A stretch of 64,000 nucleotides of DNA from JBMOLL01 sp049325415 (GTDB lineage Bacteria; Bacteroidota; Bacteroidia; Bacteroidales; GCA-2748055): NCBI GenBank assembly GCA_049325415.1, contig JBMOLL010000144.1, positions 67,795 to 131,794 of the forward strand, written 5' to 3'. Of the stretch, positions 54,698 to 62,362 are shown in pieces. Position 1 is the first letter of the stretch. Every line of letters starts with the position of its first letter. The notes beneath the pieces were generated by a model that saw only the letters and a program-made list of their open reading frames with translations, was not told where the DNA came from and did no database searches. The position numbers were made by a program, and so were the translations under genes.

Positions 54698-56386
54698 TTA
54701 TTTAAAGAGCGGCGGATGCTGTTCATCAAAGCCGGTGGCTTCCTGGTATTTTCCTGCAAAGAACAGGATGGTGGCCTCATCATACAGGTTACCCAGAAAA
54801 CTGATACTGGTGGGCGATCCCTTCCTGTCGAAACCGTTCGGCACCACCACCACGGGCTGACCTGTCAGGTTGGTCATTAGCAGCTGATTTCCACCGAAGC
54901 TCGGTGTGACCAGCACATCCACCTCACTCATGATCCGGTTCACATCTTCAATTAACAGGCTTCTCAGGCGATTTGCCTGGATATATTCGACCGCTGATAT
55001 GTAGCGTGCGGTTCTGAAAATGTTGGGCCAGGAATAGTTGTTCTGCTGAACCAGCAGGCTATCCCTGTTGCTGCGCGTGAGTTCGTCGAAGGCTGCGGCC
55101 GCCTCGGCTTCCAGGATGATACTTAGTGCATTGACCGGAATGTCGGTCGACAGGGACACCGGTACCGGCCGGATACCCATTTTCCTGAGTGTTTTCAGGG
55201 TTTCCTCATCCTGTTTTTTATTATTATAATCTTCATTGAAAGCTTCTTTCAGGTAGCCCACCCGCAGGGTGCTGAGATCCAGTCCCGGATTATAGTCGAA
55301 AGCGGCATCGGTCACCATGGGATCTTTTCCGTCACTGCCCCGGATCGCATCAAATACGATGGCACAGTCGGAAGCACTCCGGCAGATCGGTCCGGCCTTG
55401 TCCATGCTCCAGCTCAGGGCCATCGCCCCGTAGCGGCTAATCCTTCCGTAGGTCGGACGGAGGCCTGTCACGCCACAGCGTGTAGACGGAGAAACAATCG
55501 ATCCCCAGGTTTCCGTTCCGATGGCAAAGGGCACCAGTCCTGCTGCCGTTGCAGAGGCAGAGCCCGCCGATGATCCGCTCGATCCTTCATCGAGGTTCCA
55601 GGGATTCCGGGTGGTGTCGGCAAACCAGATATCTCCCATGGCCAGCTCACCCAGAGTAAGCTTGGCCAGGAGAACGGCACCTGCCTCCTCCAGCCGGGCA
55701 ATCACGGTGGCTTTCGTATCAATCACCTGATCGGCGTAGGCACCCGCTCCCCAGGTGGTTTTATAACCGGGGAAGGCAAAAAGGTCTTTTACACCGTAGG
55801 GAATCCCGTGCAGTATGCCCCGGTCGGTACCGGCAGCAAGCTCACTGTCGGCGCGTGCGGCCTGTTCCAGTGCGTACTGCTCGGTCAGGGTGATCACGCA
55901 GTGCAGTTCGGGATCGTATTTTTTTAGCCGGTCGAGGAAGAAGGTGGTCAGTTCGACGGAACTGATCTTTTTCTGCCGGAGCAGCGAGGCCAGTTCGGGA
56001 ATGCTCATAAAAGCCAGTTCGTTGCGGTTTTCCGGCATGTCGACATCGCCGGGTATCGGCCACGAAACATGTCCTTTGTCGGCGGGGACGACAAAACCTT
56101 CGGGCACGGGATTGAACTGCACAGCCGGAAGCACACTGTTATCAATGCTGATCTTACGGATTTGTTCGTACGACCGTATCAGGTCCTCCAGACCCGGACG
56201 GATCATCGACAGCTCAGCCGTGTCGAAATCCAGGGCCATGGGATTCCGGGCGAGGAGGACGGAATCGGCGTCGACCCGTTTTTCCGATTCTGTGGAGCCG
56301 GATTTACATGAACTGATCAGGCCCAGCAAGGCGAGTGCAGTGATCAGGAGTAGAGATCTGCCGTTTTTTTCTGCCGAAGGTTTCAT
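54698..56386 (-). CDS. Amidase-signature lipoprotein
   Basis: A 562-residue lipoprotein (lipobox GLISSC). The amidase-signature Ser-cisSer-Lys triad is present: K200 in HGIPYGVKDLFAF, S273 in EGSSGSSAGSAS and nucleophile S296 in TETWGSIVSPSTRCGVTGLRPTYG. These enzymes hydrolyse amide bonds of peptides, fatty acids or small amides. The N-terminal 120 residues are extra relative to GatA. Envelope location is inferred. The region upstream of the start holds three inverted repeats. Confidence 0.93.
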   Translation of the reverse strand: MKPSAEKNGRSLLLITALALLGLISSCKSGSTESEKRVDADSVLLARNPMALDFDTAELSMIRPGLEDLIRSYEQIRKISIDNSVLPAVQFNPVPEGFVVPADKGHVSWPIPGDVDMPENRNELAFMSIPELASLLRQKKISSVELTTFFLDRLKKYDPELHCVITLTEQYALEQAARADSELAAGTDRGILHGIPYGVKDLFAFPGYKTTWGAGAYADQVIDTKATVIARLEEAGAVLLAKLTLGELAMGDIWFADTTRNPWNLDEGSSGSSAGSASATAAGLVPFAIGTETWGSIVSPSTRCGVTGLRPTYGRISRYGAMALSWSMDKAGPICRSASDCAIVFDAIRGSDGKDPMVTDAAFDYNPGLDLSTLRVGYLKEAFNEDYNNKKQDEETLKTLRKMGIRPVPVSLSTDIPVNALSIILEAEAAAAFDELTRSNRDSLLVQQNNYSWPNIFRTARYISAVEYIQANRLRSLLIEDVNRIMSEVDVLVTPSFGGNQLLMTNLTGQPVVVVPNGFDRKGSPTSISFLGNLYDEATILFFAGKYQEATGFDEQHPPLFK

Positions 56387-56481
56387 GGTAAATGTTTTTC
56401 TGGTTCGATTCAGGGGAACAACTTATGCTACGATATCTTTACTGAATAAATGTAAGCATGTATTCTTTACTTTAATCCCAT

Positions 56482-56512
56482 TTTATGCATTAAAAAAGTG
56501 TTAATGCATAAA
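56482..56512. repeat. Perfect 12-bp inverted repeat
   Basis: TTTATGCATTAA (56482-56493) and TTAATGCATAAA (56501-56512) are exact reverse complements separated by seven bases. Each arm also holds the palindrome ATGCAT. Could be an operator for a dimeric regulator or the stem of a hairpin. Confidence 0.85.
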
Positions 56513-56579
56513 CGGCCAAGTAAAATATACCTAAGCAGGACCATTAGGAAGGCACTGCTTAGGTTATTTTACTAAGCCG
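56513..56579. repeat. 67-bp imperfect palindrome
   Basis: From outside in, CGGC/GCCG, AGTAAAATA/TATTTTACT and CCTAAGCAG (56530-56538)/CTGCTTAGG (56555-56563) pair with only short bulges, leaving a 16-base loop. It starts the base after the preceding inverted repeat ends. Confidence 0.85.
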
Positions 56580-56581
56580 GG

Positions 56582-56647
56582 ATTAACCCAACTAATTCAT
56601 ATAGTTCGCCTCAATCCTTCGGCTCCTACTGAATAAATTGGGTTAAT
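56582..56647. repeat. 66-bp inverted repeat with ATTAACCCAA arms
   Basis: ATTAACCCAA (56582-56591) and TTGGGTTAAT (56638-56647) are exact reverse complements, and the pairing continues imperfectly into AATTCA/TGAATA. A small GCC/GGC stem lies in the centre. Confidence 0.8.
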
Positions 56648-56709
56648 GAGAAAAGCAGAAAAAACCGACCCATTTCAGGCTTGGTAGTTCCGGCCTCCCC
56701 CGAAAAAAA

Positions 56710-57513
56710 TTACTTTTCAAAGAAACGGAGTACTGTTTCATTGAACACAGCGGGGTATTGCTGACAGACACCGTGGTGGGCTCCGGGGAAAATGCACAAT
56801 TCGGCCCCGGGGATCGACCGGAAGATCCTCAGCGTATGTTCGGCTTTAATCAGGTCATGATCGCCGGCCATGACCAGTACCGGGCAGGTGATCCGGCCCA
56901 GTTCTTCATCGGGGATCTGCGGCTGGTACAGCATCATCCGGTTGAGGGTCTTTTCCTTTGCGGAAGCAGTTTTGCTGTTCTCCACCAGGTCCTTCATATA
57001 CAGCAGGTCGGCATAGGGCAGGGCCGATGAGTCGGGCACGGTATTGGCCCCGGAAACCGCCAGTTTTCTTACTTTTGAGGGGCAGTCAAGGGCCATGAGT
57101 ATTCCATCGATGCCCCCGTCGCTCCACCCGAGAACATAAACGGAATCCAGATCGAGGTAATCCAGCAGGGCACAGAAATCTTCGGCCATCATATCGTAGG
57201 ACAGGGTGTCGGGAGAGCCACCGGATCTTCCCTGCAGCCGGCTGTCGACAGCAATCACCTGATAGTGTTTTTCAAAGAAGGGGATCTGGTAACGGAATGC
57301 TTCGATGGATCCGCCGTTGCCATGGAGCAGCAGGAGAGGGGCGCCGGAGCCATAGGTCTCATAATACAACTCAATACCGTTCACAGGGGCATAATGGCTT
57401 GCCTCCGGATTGGATCCGTAAGGAATCCCTCCATCCTGTGCCGCTGCAGGCAAAACAAGGGATAGCAGCCCGCCCAGCAGGAATAGCAAATGGTTTACGT
57501 TCGTTTTTCTCAT
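56710..57513 (-). CDS. Secreted alpha/beta hydrolase
   Basis: A 267-residue hydrolase with signal peptide (LLGGLLSLVLPAAAQ). The oxyanion region is LLLLHGNGGS, the nucleophile S131 sits in VLGWSDGGIDG, the acid is in VMAGDHDLI and the histidine in FPGAHHGV. A periplasmic or surface esterase or lactonase-like role is likely; the substrate is unknown. Located 58 bases downstream of the M4 peptidase gene on the same strand. Confidence 0.9.
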   Translation of the reverse strand: MRKTNVNHLLFLLGGLLSLVLPAAAQDGGIPYGSNPEASHYAPVNGIELYYETYGSGAPLLLLHGNGGSIEAFRYQIPFFEKHYQVIAVDSRLQGRSGGSPDTLSYDMMAEDFCALLDYLDLDSVYVLGWSDGGIDGILMALDCPSKVRKLAVSGANTVPDSSALPYADLLYMKDLVENSKTASAKEKTLNRMMLYQPQIPDEELGRITCPVLVMAGDHDLIKAEHTLRIFRSIPGAELCIFPGAHHGVCQQYPAVFNETVLRFFEK

Positions 57514-57570
57514 CTTTTTATAACCTTTTTACCAGTACCTGCCGGATCTTAGCCGGTATTCAATCCCGGT

Positions 57571-60500
57571 CTATTGAATCAGCAGTCGTTCCGTTATCGT
57601 CCTTTCCTCCGTCACGAATTGAAGCAGATAAACTCCCGGTCTGAAACTGCTCACGTCGATCTGGTTCTGATTTTCTCCTTCATAGATCAAGGTTCCGTTC
57701 AGACTGCAGATCCTTATCCGGAATGGCTGATCCCCCTCGATATACAGGACCTCATCGGCCGGATTCGGATAAAATGAAAGGACCTTCACCGATGAATTGC
57801 CGACACCTGCGGCTTTGGTAATGCTGATATAGCCGGTTTTGGTCATACTATTCGAACCTGCGGCATTGGAACAGGTCAGTTTGACCTGGAAGGTGCCTTC
57901 GTTTTCGTATACCACCACCGGGTTCTGTTCTGCTGAGCTGCCGGGTGTTCCGCCCTCAAAGATCCAGTTCCAGCCCGTTGGATTGTTGATGCTCAGGTCG
58001 ATAAAGCGCACCTCGAGCGGGGCTTCACCGGATTTCAGATCGACCGTGAAACTGGCCACGGGGGCCAGGACAAGGTCCCGGGTTCCCGTTGCAAAATATA
58101 CCGGCCAGATGGCATCCGGAATAAGCCCTGAAGGATTGCCGGAGGAGGTGATCTTATTTGCTGCCAGGCCCACCACGGCAACGATGTCGTCGCCCTGCGT
58201 GGTGTAGGCGTTATAGGCCAGCTGGTTATCCTGGATGGAAAAGGCGGGATAGCCCAGCCGGGTGTTGGTCACGATCAGGTCGGTCTCCCCGCTGATCAGG
58301 TTCACCCCGAAAATGGCGTACTCATCGGTATAGGAATCCCAGTAATCAAAGGCGATGATGTAAGGAGAGTTCTGGGAGAACACCGGGTTTCCGATGCTGA
58401 CATCCTGGGGCAGGGAACCGTAGAGTTTCTCGATCCGACCGTCGCCAAAATCTTCCAGTTCATTATCCCATACCCTGATCAGTCCGATATCCCAGTAGTC
58501 GATGTTGTCGCCCGTCAACGATTCCAGCTGGTTATATGCGTCATAAATGAGGTATTCACCGGTGTGATCAAACATGACGGCATCGGCATAAAGCACCCCT
58601 CCGGCGTCGGTTCCCGAGTTGCTCGTGGTGGGATTGTAAAGCTGAAAGCGGGCCCATCTTTCCGAGACAAAATCGTATACATAGATCGAGGTGTCGACCT
58701 GGGTGGAGATGCAGGCAAGCCTGTTCCCGTCTTTCGAAACGGCGACATTGTCCCAGAATGCTTCATCGGAGAGCAGAACCTCTGCAGGTGCTGCCGGATC
58801 GGTGCTGAAGGCCCTGATCTTTGAGTCATCCGAAACAAACACCCCGACACTGCCATCGTCGACGACCGAGACCCTGTTTTTCATTTTCGTGGAACTGAGG
58901 TCATAGTAGTCGGTCCCCAGGATGGAGGAACGGTAGAGCCTGGAGCTGTTCAGCGGATTGGTGTCGTACGACAGCAGATAGTTTTGACCGTTGTTGGTAT
59001 TATAATCCTGCGTATAGTCGATGGGCTCCTCTTCTAAGATCCCCACGGCATCAAAGGCCGATTTTGCTTCATCAACCTCCGCAGAACTTTCGCCATAAAG
59101 ATCGGTGGCAGCCTGAATGACTGCTATCCGAAGGTCGATGTACTGCGATTTTGTGGTCAGGTAATAAACCAGTGCCCTGTAAAACACCTGCTCGGCTTTT
59201 TCTTTTGACACGGCTGTGGCAAAGAGGTAGTAGGCATAGTTTCCGATCCCGCTGTTGGTATGCACGCCGGCATTATCCTCTTCACCGAGGTAAATTTCCG
59301 ACATGTGTTTGGGCTGCCATCCGTTGAAGTTGTCGTTGTGGGGATCCGACATATCCCTCAGTGCACCGGTGCTGATATAGGAGGTTCGCGTAACGTCTTC
59401 CCCGATCAGCCAGTCGTCCCGGTCAACCATGGCTCCGAAGATATCGGCATACGATTCGTTGATGGCGCCCGACTGGCCATAGTATTCAAGGTTGGCGGTA
59501 TTGCCGACCACCCCGTGTCCGAGTTCGTGAGCTGTTACATCAAGAGCACCTGCCAGGGGCTTGAAGGCTGATCCCCCGTTCCCGTAAAAGGCGGCGTATC
59601 CGCTCCAGAAGGCGTTTTCCATCGAACTGCCGTCTTCCTCGGTCACGTTGATCAGCGACAGGATGTCTCCCCCCTGGTCATTGATCGAGTTCCGGTTGAA
59701 GGTGTTTTTAAAATAGCGGTAGGTTGCTATGGCATTGTAATGAGCGGAAACGGCGGTGGGGTAGTTCCAGTTGTTATCTGCCGAGGTGATATAGGAATAG
59801 CTCAGGTTGTTGGTGGAGGTGTTATTGGCATCCAGGGTCAATATTACCCCTTCTCCGGTTGTCGTATTGTACATCTCTTCCGCGACATCGTAGAGGTAAT
59901 ATGTGCCGTTTTCGAGATAGGTCTCAATGCTTCGCAGGATGCCGTTCAGGTCGTAGGCAGAGGCAGAGGCAGGGCCGTCGGATTTTGTTTCGTTGAAGCG
60001 GAAGAGGATCTCACCGTTTTCAGCACTGATAAAATACTTCCAGGATTCGATGATGTTCGGCCTGAGGCTTACAGCGTAACACAATACCGGTTCGCCTTTG
60101 TCGGGGCAGTAAACGACCAGTTCAGTTTCGGGGCCAGGAGCGGGCATGAGTTTCTTCTGCTCTTCGGTCGGGTCTTTGAGGACCGTGCGTGTACCCAGAT
60201 CGGTTTTAGCCCTGTCAAGAGCCTGCGCGGGTGTGACCTGCGGGTTGATGCTGAGACCGTTTTTTACAGGACACAGTCTTCCGGTGAAAACCTCCCTCGT
60301 ATCCGTCAGGTGCAGGGTGGCTTCGGCACCGTAAACCCTTATCCCCCTGTAGAACTGGATTGCCTTTATATGGGTGGTACCCTGTGCATCCTCATCAATC
60401 ACCTTTATTTTTAAGTTAGCGGCCAGATCCGGGATCCCGCTGATCTCTCCCGCAGCCGTAAAAAAGTCCCGGAAACGCTCATCCGGCGAAACGTAAGCCG

Positions 60501-60798
60501 ATTTGAGGGCAGTATTTTCCCTTTCAATAAGGATCGGATAGCCTGTTCCTCCATGCCAGAGTATCTTTTTTACACCCTGGTCCTTTCCGCTCAGACTGGC
60601 GGGGAAGACCTTGTTTACGAGGCAGAGCTGTGGATCGCCCGACTTTTTATCCTGGTCGTAACGAACCATTGTATAACTGAACGATGGTTTATGGGAACCG
60701 GCAGCTTCTTTCACGGCCTGCTTTGAATGAACGGGTGACTGTGCCGTTGCCAGGGCGCAGATACAGCTGAGAAGGATCAGGGATATAGTTGTTTTCAT
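57571..60798 (-). CDS. Secreted M4 (thermolysin-like) metallopeptidase with PKD and type IX sorting domains
   Basis: 1075 residues. Signal peptide, then an FTP/PepSY propeptide (about 40-270), a catalytic M4 domain with H424-E425/H428 in VTAHELGHG, the third zinc ligand E448 in AINESYADIFGAM and the later catalytic H513 in GVHTNSGIGN. A beta-propeller-like region (about 630-920), a PKD domain (ASFTVDLKSGEAPLEVRFIDLS...NEGTFQVKLTCSNAAG) and a C-terminal type IX sorting domain (LSFYPNPADEVLYIEG...GVYLLQFVTEERTITERLLIQ) follow. Exported protein-degrading enzyme. Starts four bases after the upstream lipoprotein gene. Confidence 0.94.
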   Translation of the reverse strand: MKTTISLILLSCICALATAQSPVHSKQAVKEAAGSHKPSFSYTMVRYDQDKKSGDPQLCLVNKVFPASLSGKDQGVKKILWHGGTGYPILIERENTALKSAYVSPDERFRDFFTAAGEISGIPDLAANLKIKVIDEDAQGTTHIKAIQFYRGIRVYGAEATLHLTDTREVFTGRLCPVKNGLSINPQVTPAQALDRAKTDLGTRTVLKDPTEEQKKLMPAPGPETELVVYCPDKGEPVLCYAVSLRPNIIESWKYFISAENGEILFRFNETKSDGPASASAYDLNGILRSIETYLENGTYYLYDVAEEMYNTTTGEGVILTLDANNTSTNNLSYSYITSADNNWNYPTAVSAHYNAIATYRYFKNTFNRNSINDQGGDILSLINVTEEDGSSMENAFWSGYAAFYGNGGSAFKPLAGALDVTAHELGHGVVGNTANLEYYGQSGAINESYADIFGAMVDRDDWLIGEDVTRTSYISTGALRDMSDPHNDNFNGWQPKHMSEIYLGEEDNAGVHTNSGIGNYAYYLFATAVSKEKAEQVFYRALVYYLTTKSQYIDLRIAVIQAATDLYGESSAEVDEAKSAFDAVGILEEEPIDYTQDYNTNNGQNYLLSYDTNPLNSSRLYRSSILGTDYYDLSSTKMKNRVSVVDDGSVGVFVSDDSKIRAFSTDPAAPAEVLLSDEAFWDNVAVSKDGNRLACISTQVDTSIYVYDFVSERWARFQLYNPTTSNSGTDAGGVLYADAVMFDHTGEYLIYDAYNQLESLTGDNIDYWDIGLIRVWDNELEDFGDGRIEKLYGSLPQDVSIGNPVFSQNSPYIIAFDYWDSYTDEYAIFGVNLISGETDLIVTNTRLGYPAFSIQDNQLAYNAYTTQGDDIVAVVGLAANKITSSGNPSGLIPDAIWPVYFATGTRDLVLAPVASFTVDLKSGEAPLEVRFIDLSINNPTGWNWIFEGGTPGSSAEQNPVVVYENEGTFQVKLTCSNAAGSNSMTKTGYISITKAAGVGNSSVKVLSFYPNPADEVLYIEGDQPFRIRICSLNGTLIYEGENQNQIDVSSFRPGVYLLQFVTEERTITERLLIQ

Positions 60799-60802
60799 GG
60801 CT

Positions 60803-61237
60803 TCAGATTTTTAAAAGACTGGTCAGGACACTGTAAAGTTCTTTAATAGCAGGCAGATCCGAGCCGGTGGTCCAGTTCACCGTATTCGATCCTTCGCTGT
60901 AGGTGACCGTGATAAAGTAGGTCATATTTCCGGTTTCCGAGAAACTCAGTTCACGGAAACCACAGCCGCTAAGTTGCCGGTCGATTTCCGACAGCCTGGC
61001 TTTCTTAACGGTCCCCAGGTCTATCTCCGCACCGTTTTCCATTTTCAGCAATTGCCCGTTGTTTCGGAGAATGTACATCTCGGTCTGGTTGGTAAATCCA
61101 CCTTTCTTACCAAAGGAGACGGAGGTGAAGGAGAGCTGACTGCCGGCGGTTTTCTTTGCTGATCCGCAGCCTTGCGGAACACTCAGGATCAGGCAGATAA
61201 TGACTGCCGTGAAGGCTATAAATCTGTTTGTTTTCAT
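60803..61237 (-). CDS. Hypothetical lipoprotein upstream of M4 peptidase
   Basis: About 144 residues from the ATG at 61237; a start at 61258 would add seven residues. Signal peptide with lipobox-like SVPQGC. The body (SFTSVSFGKKGGFTNQTEMYILRNNGQLLK..., NMTYFITVTYSEGSNTVNW) looks like a small beta-sandwich. It ends four bases before the M4 peptidase start, so the pair is co-transcribed; it may be an inhibitor, chaperone or anchor for the peptidase, but this rests on position only. Confidence 0.78.
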   Translation of the reverse strand: MKTNRFIAFTAVIICLILSVPQGCGSAKKTAGSQLSFTSVSFGKKGGFTNQTEMYILRNNGQLLKMENGAEIDLGTVKKARLSEIDRQLSGCGFRELSFSETGNMTYFITVTYSEGSNTVNWTTGSDLPAIKELYSVLTSLLKI

Positions 61238-61258
61238 AGACTTGTGTTTTCCGTTCAT

Positions 61259-61432
61259 CTTTCCCTTGTTTCAACAGACGGGAGTCGGTTTTGTGCTGTG
61301 CACATCCAGGTTAAAATTAAATAAAAAAATGTTCGGGTAGTAAGTTCCTGATTTGGGGGAATCCGTCAATTCATTTTTGCCTGCACTTATTTTCAGGACT
61401 GTGAATGGGTAGTTGTTGTTGCCGAGGTGGAG
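61259..61432. other. Gap without recognised features
   Basis: Upstream flank of the lipoprotein-M4 operon, where its promoter should lie. Nothing distinct was identified before the repeats begin at 61433. Confidence 0.5.
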
Positions 61433-61728
61433 TACCTCCCGTTGGTCGGTGATCGCCGGGGCAGAGGCTTCAGGCTTTCAAAACTATGTTTTGCTGGTTT
61501 ATTGCCGGGAAAGAGTCTGTTACCAATGCCCGGGATTACCTCCCTTCGGTCGGTGATCGCCGGGGGGGGGTGAATCACCACCCTTTCAAAACCACGCACC
61601 TCCCTTTGGTCGGTGCTGGTTTTTTGTTTACCCCCGTCTTCGCTGAAGCTGTGCTTCGCTCATCCGGGGTAAACAAAAAACCTGAAAAGCTTGGGCTTTT
61701 CGGGTTTTGAAAAGGGGAACTACTGGAT
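61433..61728. repeat. Tandem duplication unit 1, downstream of tRNA-Val
   Basis: First of two 296-300-bp direct repeats. It contains three copies of an ACCTCCCnnnGGTCGGTG motif family (61433, 61537, 61597), a 17-bp-stem hairpin (61618-61634 with 61666-61682), a second hairpin (61677-61690 with 61695-61708), and at its end GGGAACTACTGGATT (61715-61729). That last stretch is identical to the complement of the last 15 bases of the tRNA-Val body. Confidence 0.88.
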
Positions 61729-62010
61729 TACCTCCCGTTGGTCGGTGATCGCCAGGGCAAAAGCTTCAAGCTTTCAAAACTATGCCCTGCTGGTTTAATT
61801 CGATGAAAGGCAATTATCGATGCCCGGGATTACCTCCCGTTGGTCGGTGATCGCCGGGGGGGGGTGAATCACCACCCTTTCAAAACCACGCACCTCCCTC
61901 TGGTCGGTGCTGGTTTTTTGTTTACACCCGTTTTCGCTGAAGCTGTGCTTCGCTCATCCGGGGGTAAACAAAAAACCCGAAAAGCTATGGCTTTTCGGGT
62001 TTTGAAAGGG
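61729..62010. repeat. Tandem duplication unit 2, adjoining tRNA-Val
   Basis: Second copy, with many substitutions relative to the first but the same order of elements: GGTCGGTG motifs (61729, 61831, 61891), a large hairpin with a perfect 14-bp outer stem GGTTTTTTGTTTAC (61912-61925)/GTAAACAAAAAACC (61964-61977), and the terminator hairpin. In place of unit 1's truncated end, this copy runs into the complete tRNA gene. Confidence 0.88.
61972..62003 (-). terminator. Terminator of the tRNA-Val transcript
   Basis: Perfect 14-bp stem AAAACCCGAAAAGC (61972-61985)/GCTTTTCGGGTTTT (61990-62003) with a four-base loop, seven bases beyond the tRNA's CCA. On the minus strand it is followed by a T-rich run. 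Confidence 0.85.
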
Positions 62011-62088
62011 TGGTGGGAACTACTGGATTCGAACCAGTGACCCTCTGCTTGTAAGGCAGATGCTCTGAACCAGCTGAGCTAAGCTCCC
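62011..62088 (-). tRNA. tRNA-Val (anticodon TAC), CCA encoded
   Basis: Reading the minus strand, a complete cloverleaf is visible. The acceptor stem is GGGAGCT/AGTTCCC with one G-U pair, the D stem GCTC/GAGC, the anticodon stem TCTGC/GCAGA with loop CTTACAA, and the T arm ACTGG-TTCGAAT-CCAGT. The anticodon TAC is at 62051-62053 (plus GTA). The discriminator A and the CCA tail are encoded (62011-62014). The only RNA gene seen in the window. Confidence 0.97.
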
Positions 62089-62096
62089 TTTTTTTA

Positions 62097-62148
62097 GTGC
62101 TCTGAACCTCCCGATAGCTATCGGGAGAGCTAGGCTCCCTTTATTTTA
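62097..62148 (-). repeat. tRNA-Val 5'-end remnant 1 with palindrome in the D loop
   Basis: On the minus strand this copy reproduces the first 27 or so bases of the tRNA (GGGAGC, one change, TAGCTC ... GGTTCAGAGCA), but the D-loop AGCT is expanded to TCCCGATAGCTATCGGGA. The palindrome CTCCCGATAGCTATCGGGAG lies at 62108-62127. The rest of the tRNA is missing. Confidence 0.9.
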
Positions 62149-62193
62149 GTGCTCTGAACCTCCCGATAGCTATCGGGAGAGCTAAGCTCCCTT
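62149..62193 (-). repeat. tRNA-Val 5'-end remnant 2 with the same palindrome
   Basis: A second copy 52 bases further upstream, with the palindrome at 62160-62179 and an unmutated GGGAGCTTAGCTC start. It lacks the anticodon and T arms. Both remnants lie between the predicted promoter and the real tRNA, so they should be transcribed as leader. Confidence 0.9.
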
Positions 62194-62196
62194 GCG

Positions 62197-62215
62197 CAAT
62201 TGAATTGCTCAATTG
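62197..62215. repeat. Small inverted repeat at the start of the tRNA leader
   Basis: CAATTGA (62197-62203) and TCAATTG (62209-62215) are reverse complements five bases apart, located about where tRNA transcription should begin. Confidence 0.6.
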
Positions 62216-62222
62216 GAGGCTG

Positions 62223-62253
62223 CAAATATAGATCATCTCCCGAAATCTGCAAA
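62223..62253 (-). promoter_or_regulatory. Consensus Bacteroidota promoter for tRNA-Val
   Basis: On the minus strand TTTG (62250-62253), exactly 19 bases, then TATATTTG (62223-62230). This is a full match to TTTG-N19-TAnnTTTG. It would start a transcript near 62216 that passes through both tRNA remnants before the tRNA. Confidence 0.82.
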
Positions 62254-62362
62254 GAGTTTCCCGATTTTTTTTATTTTTCGTATCATGCGGTTCGGAATTC
62301 GTTATTTTTATAGACGCAAAGCTGAATAAATCAAAAGTTAAATCATTAAAAAACAGTAGAAT

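Larger units (their letters stand above)
56387..56709. other. Gene-free gap dominated by inverted repeats
   Basis: 323 bases between the alpha/beta hydrolase (3' end at 56710) and the amidase start at 56386, both on the minus strand. No coding sequence is credible. About half of it is three adjacent inverted repeats, annotated separately; the amidase promoter must lie in or below them. Confidence 0.7.

Noticed and set aside
61486..62040. Two near-identical plus-strand open frames (GGVNHHPFKTTHLPLVGAG)
   Set aside because: They are translations of the two noncoding repeat units, and the second runs into the tRNA gene; not proteins.
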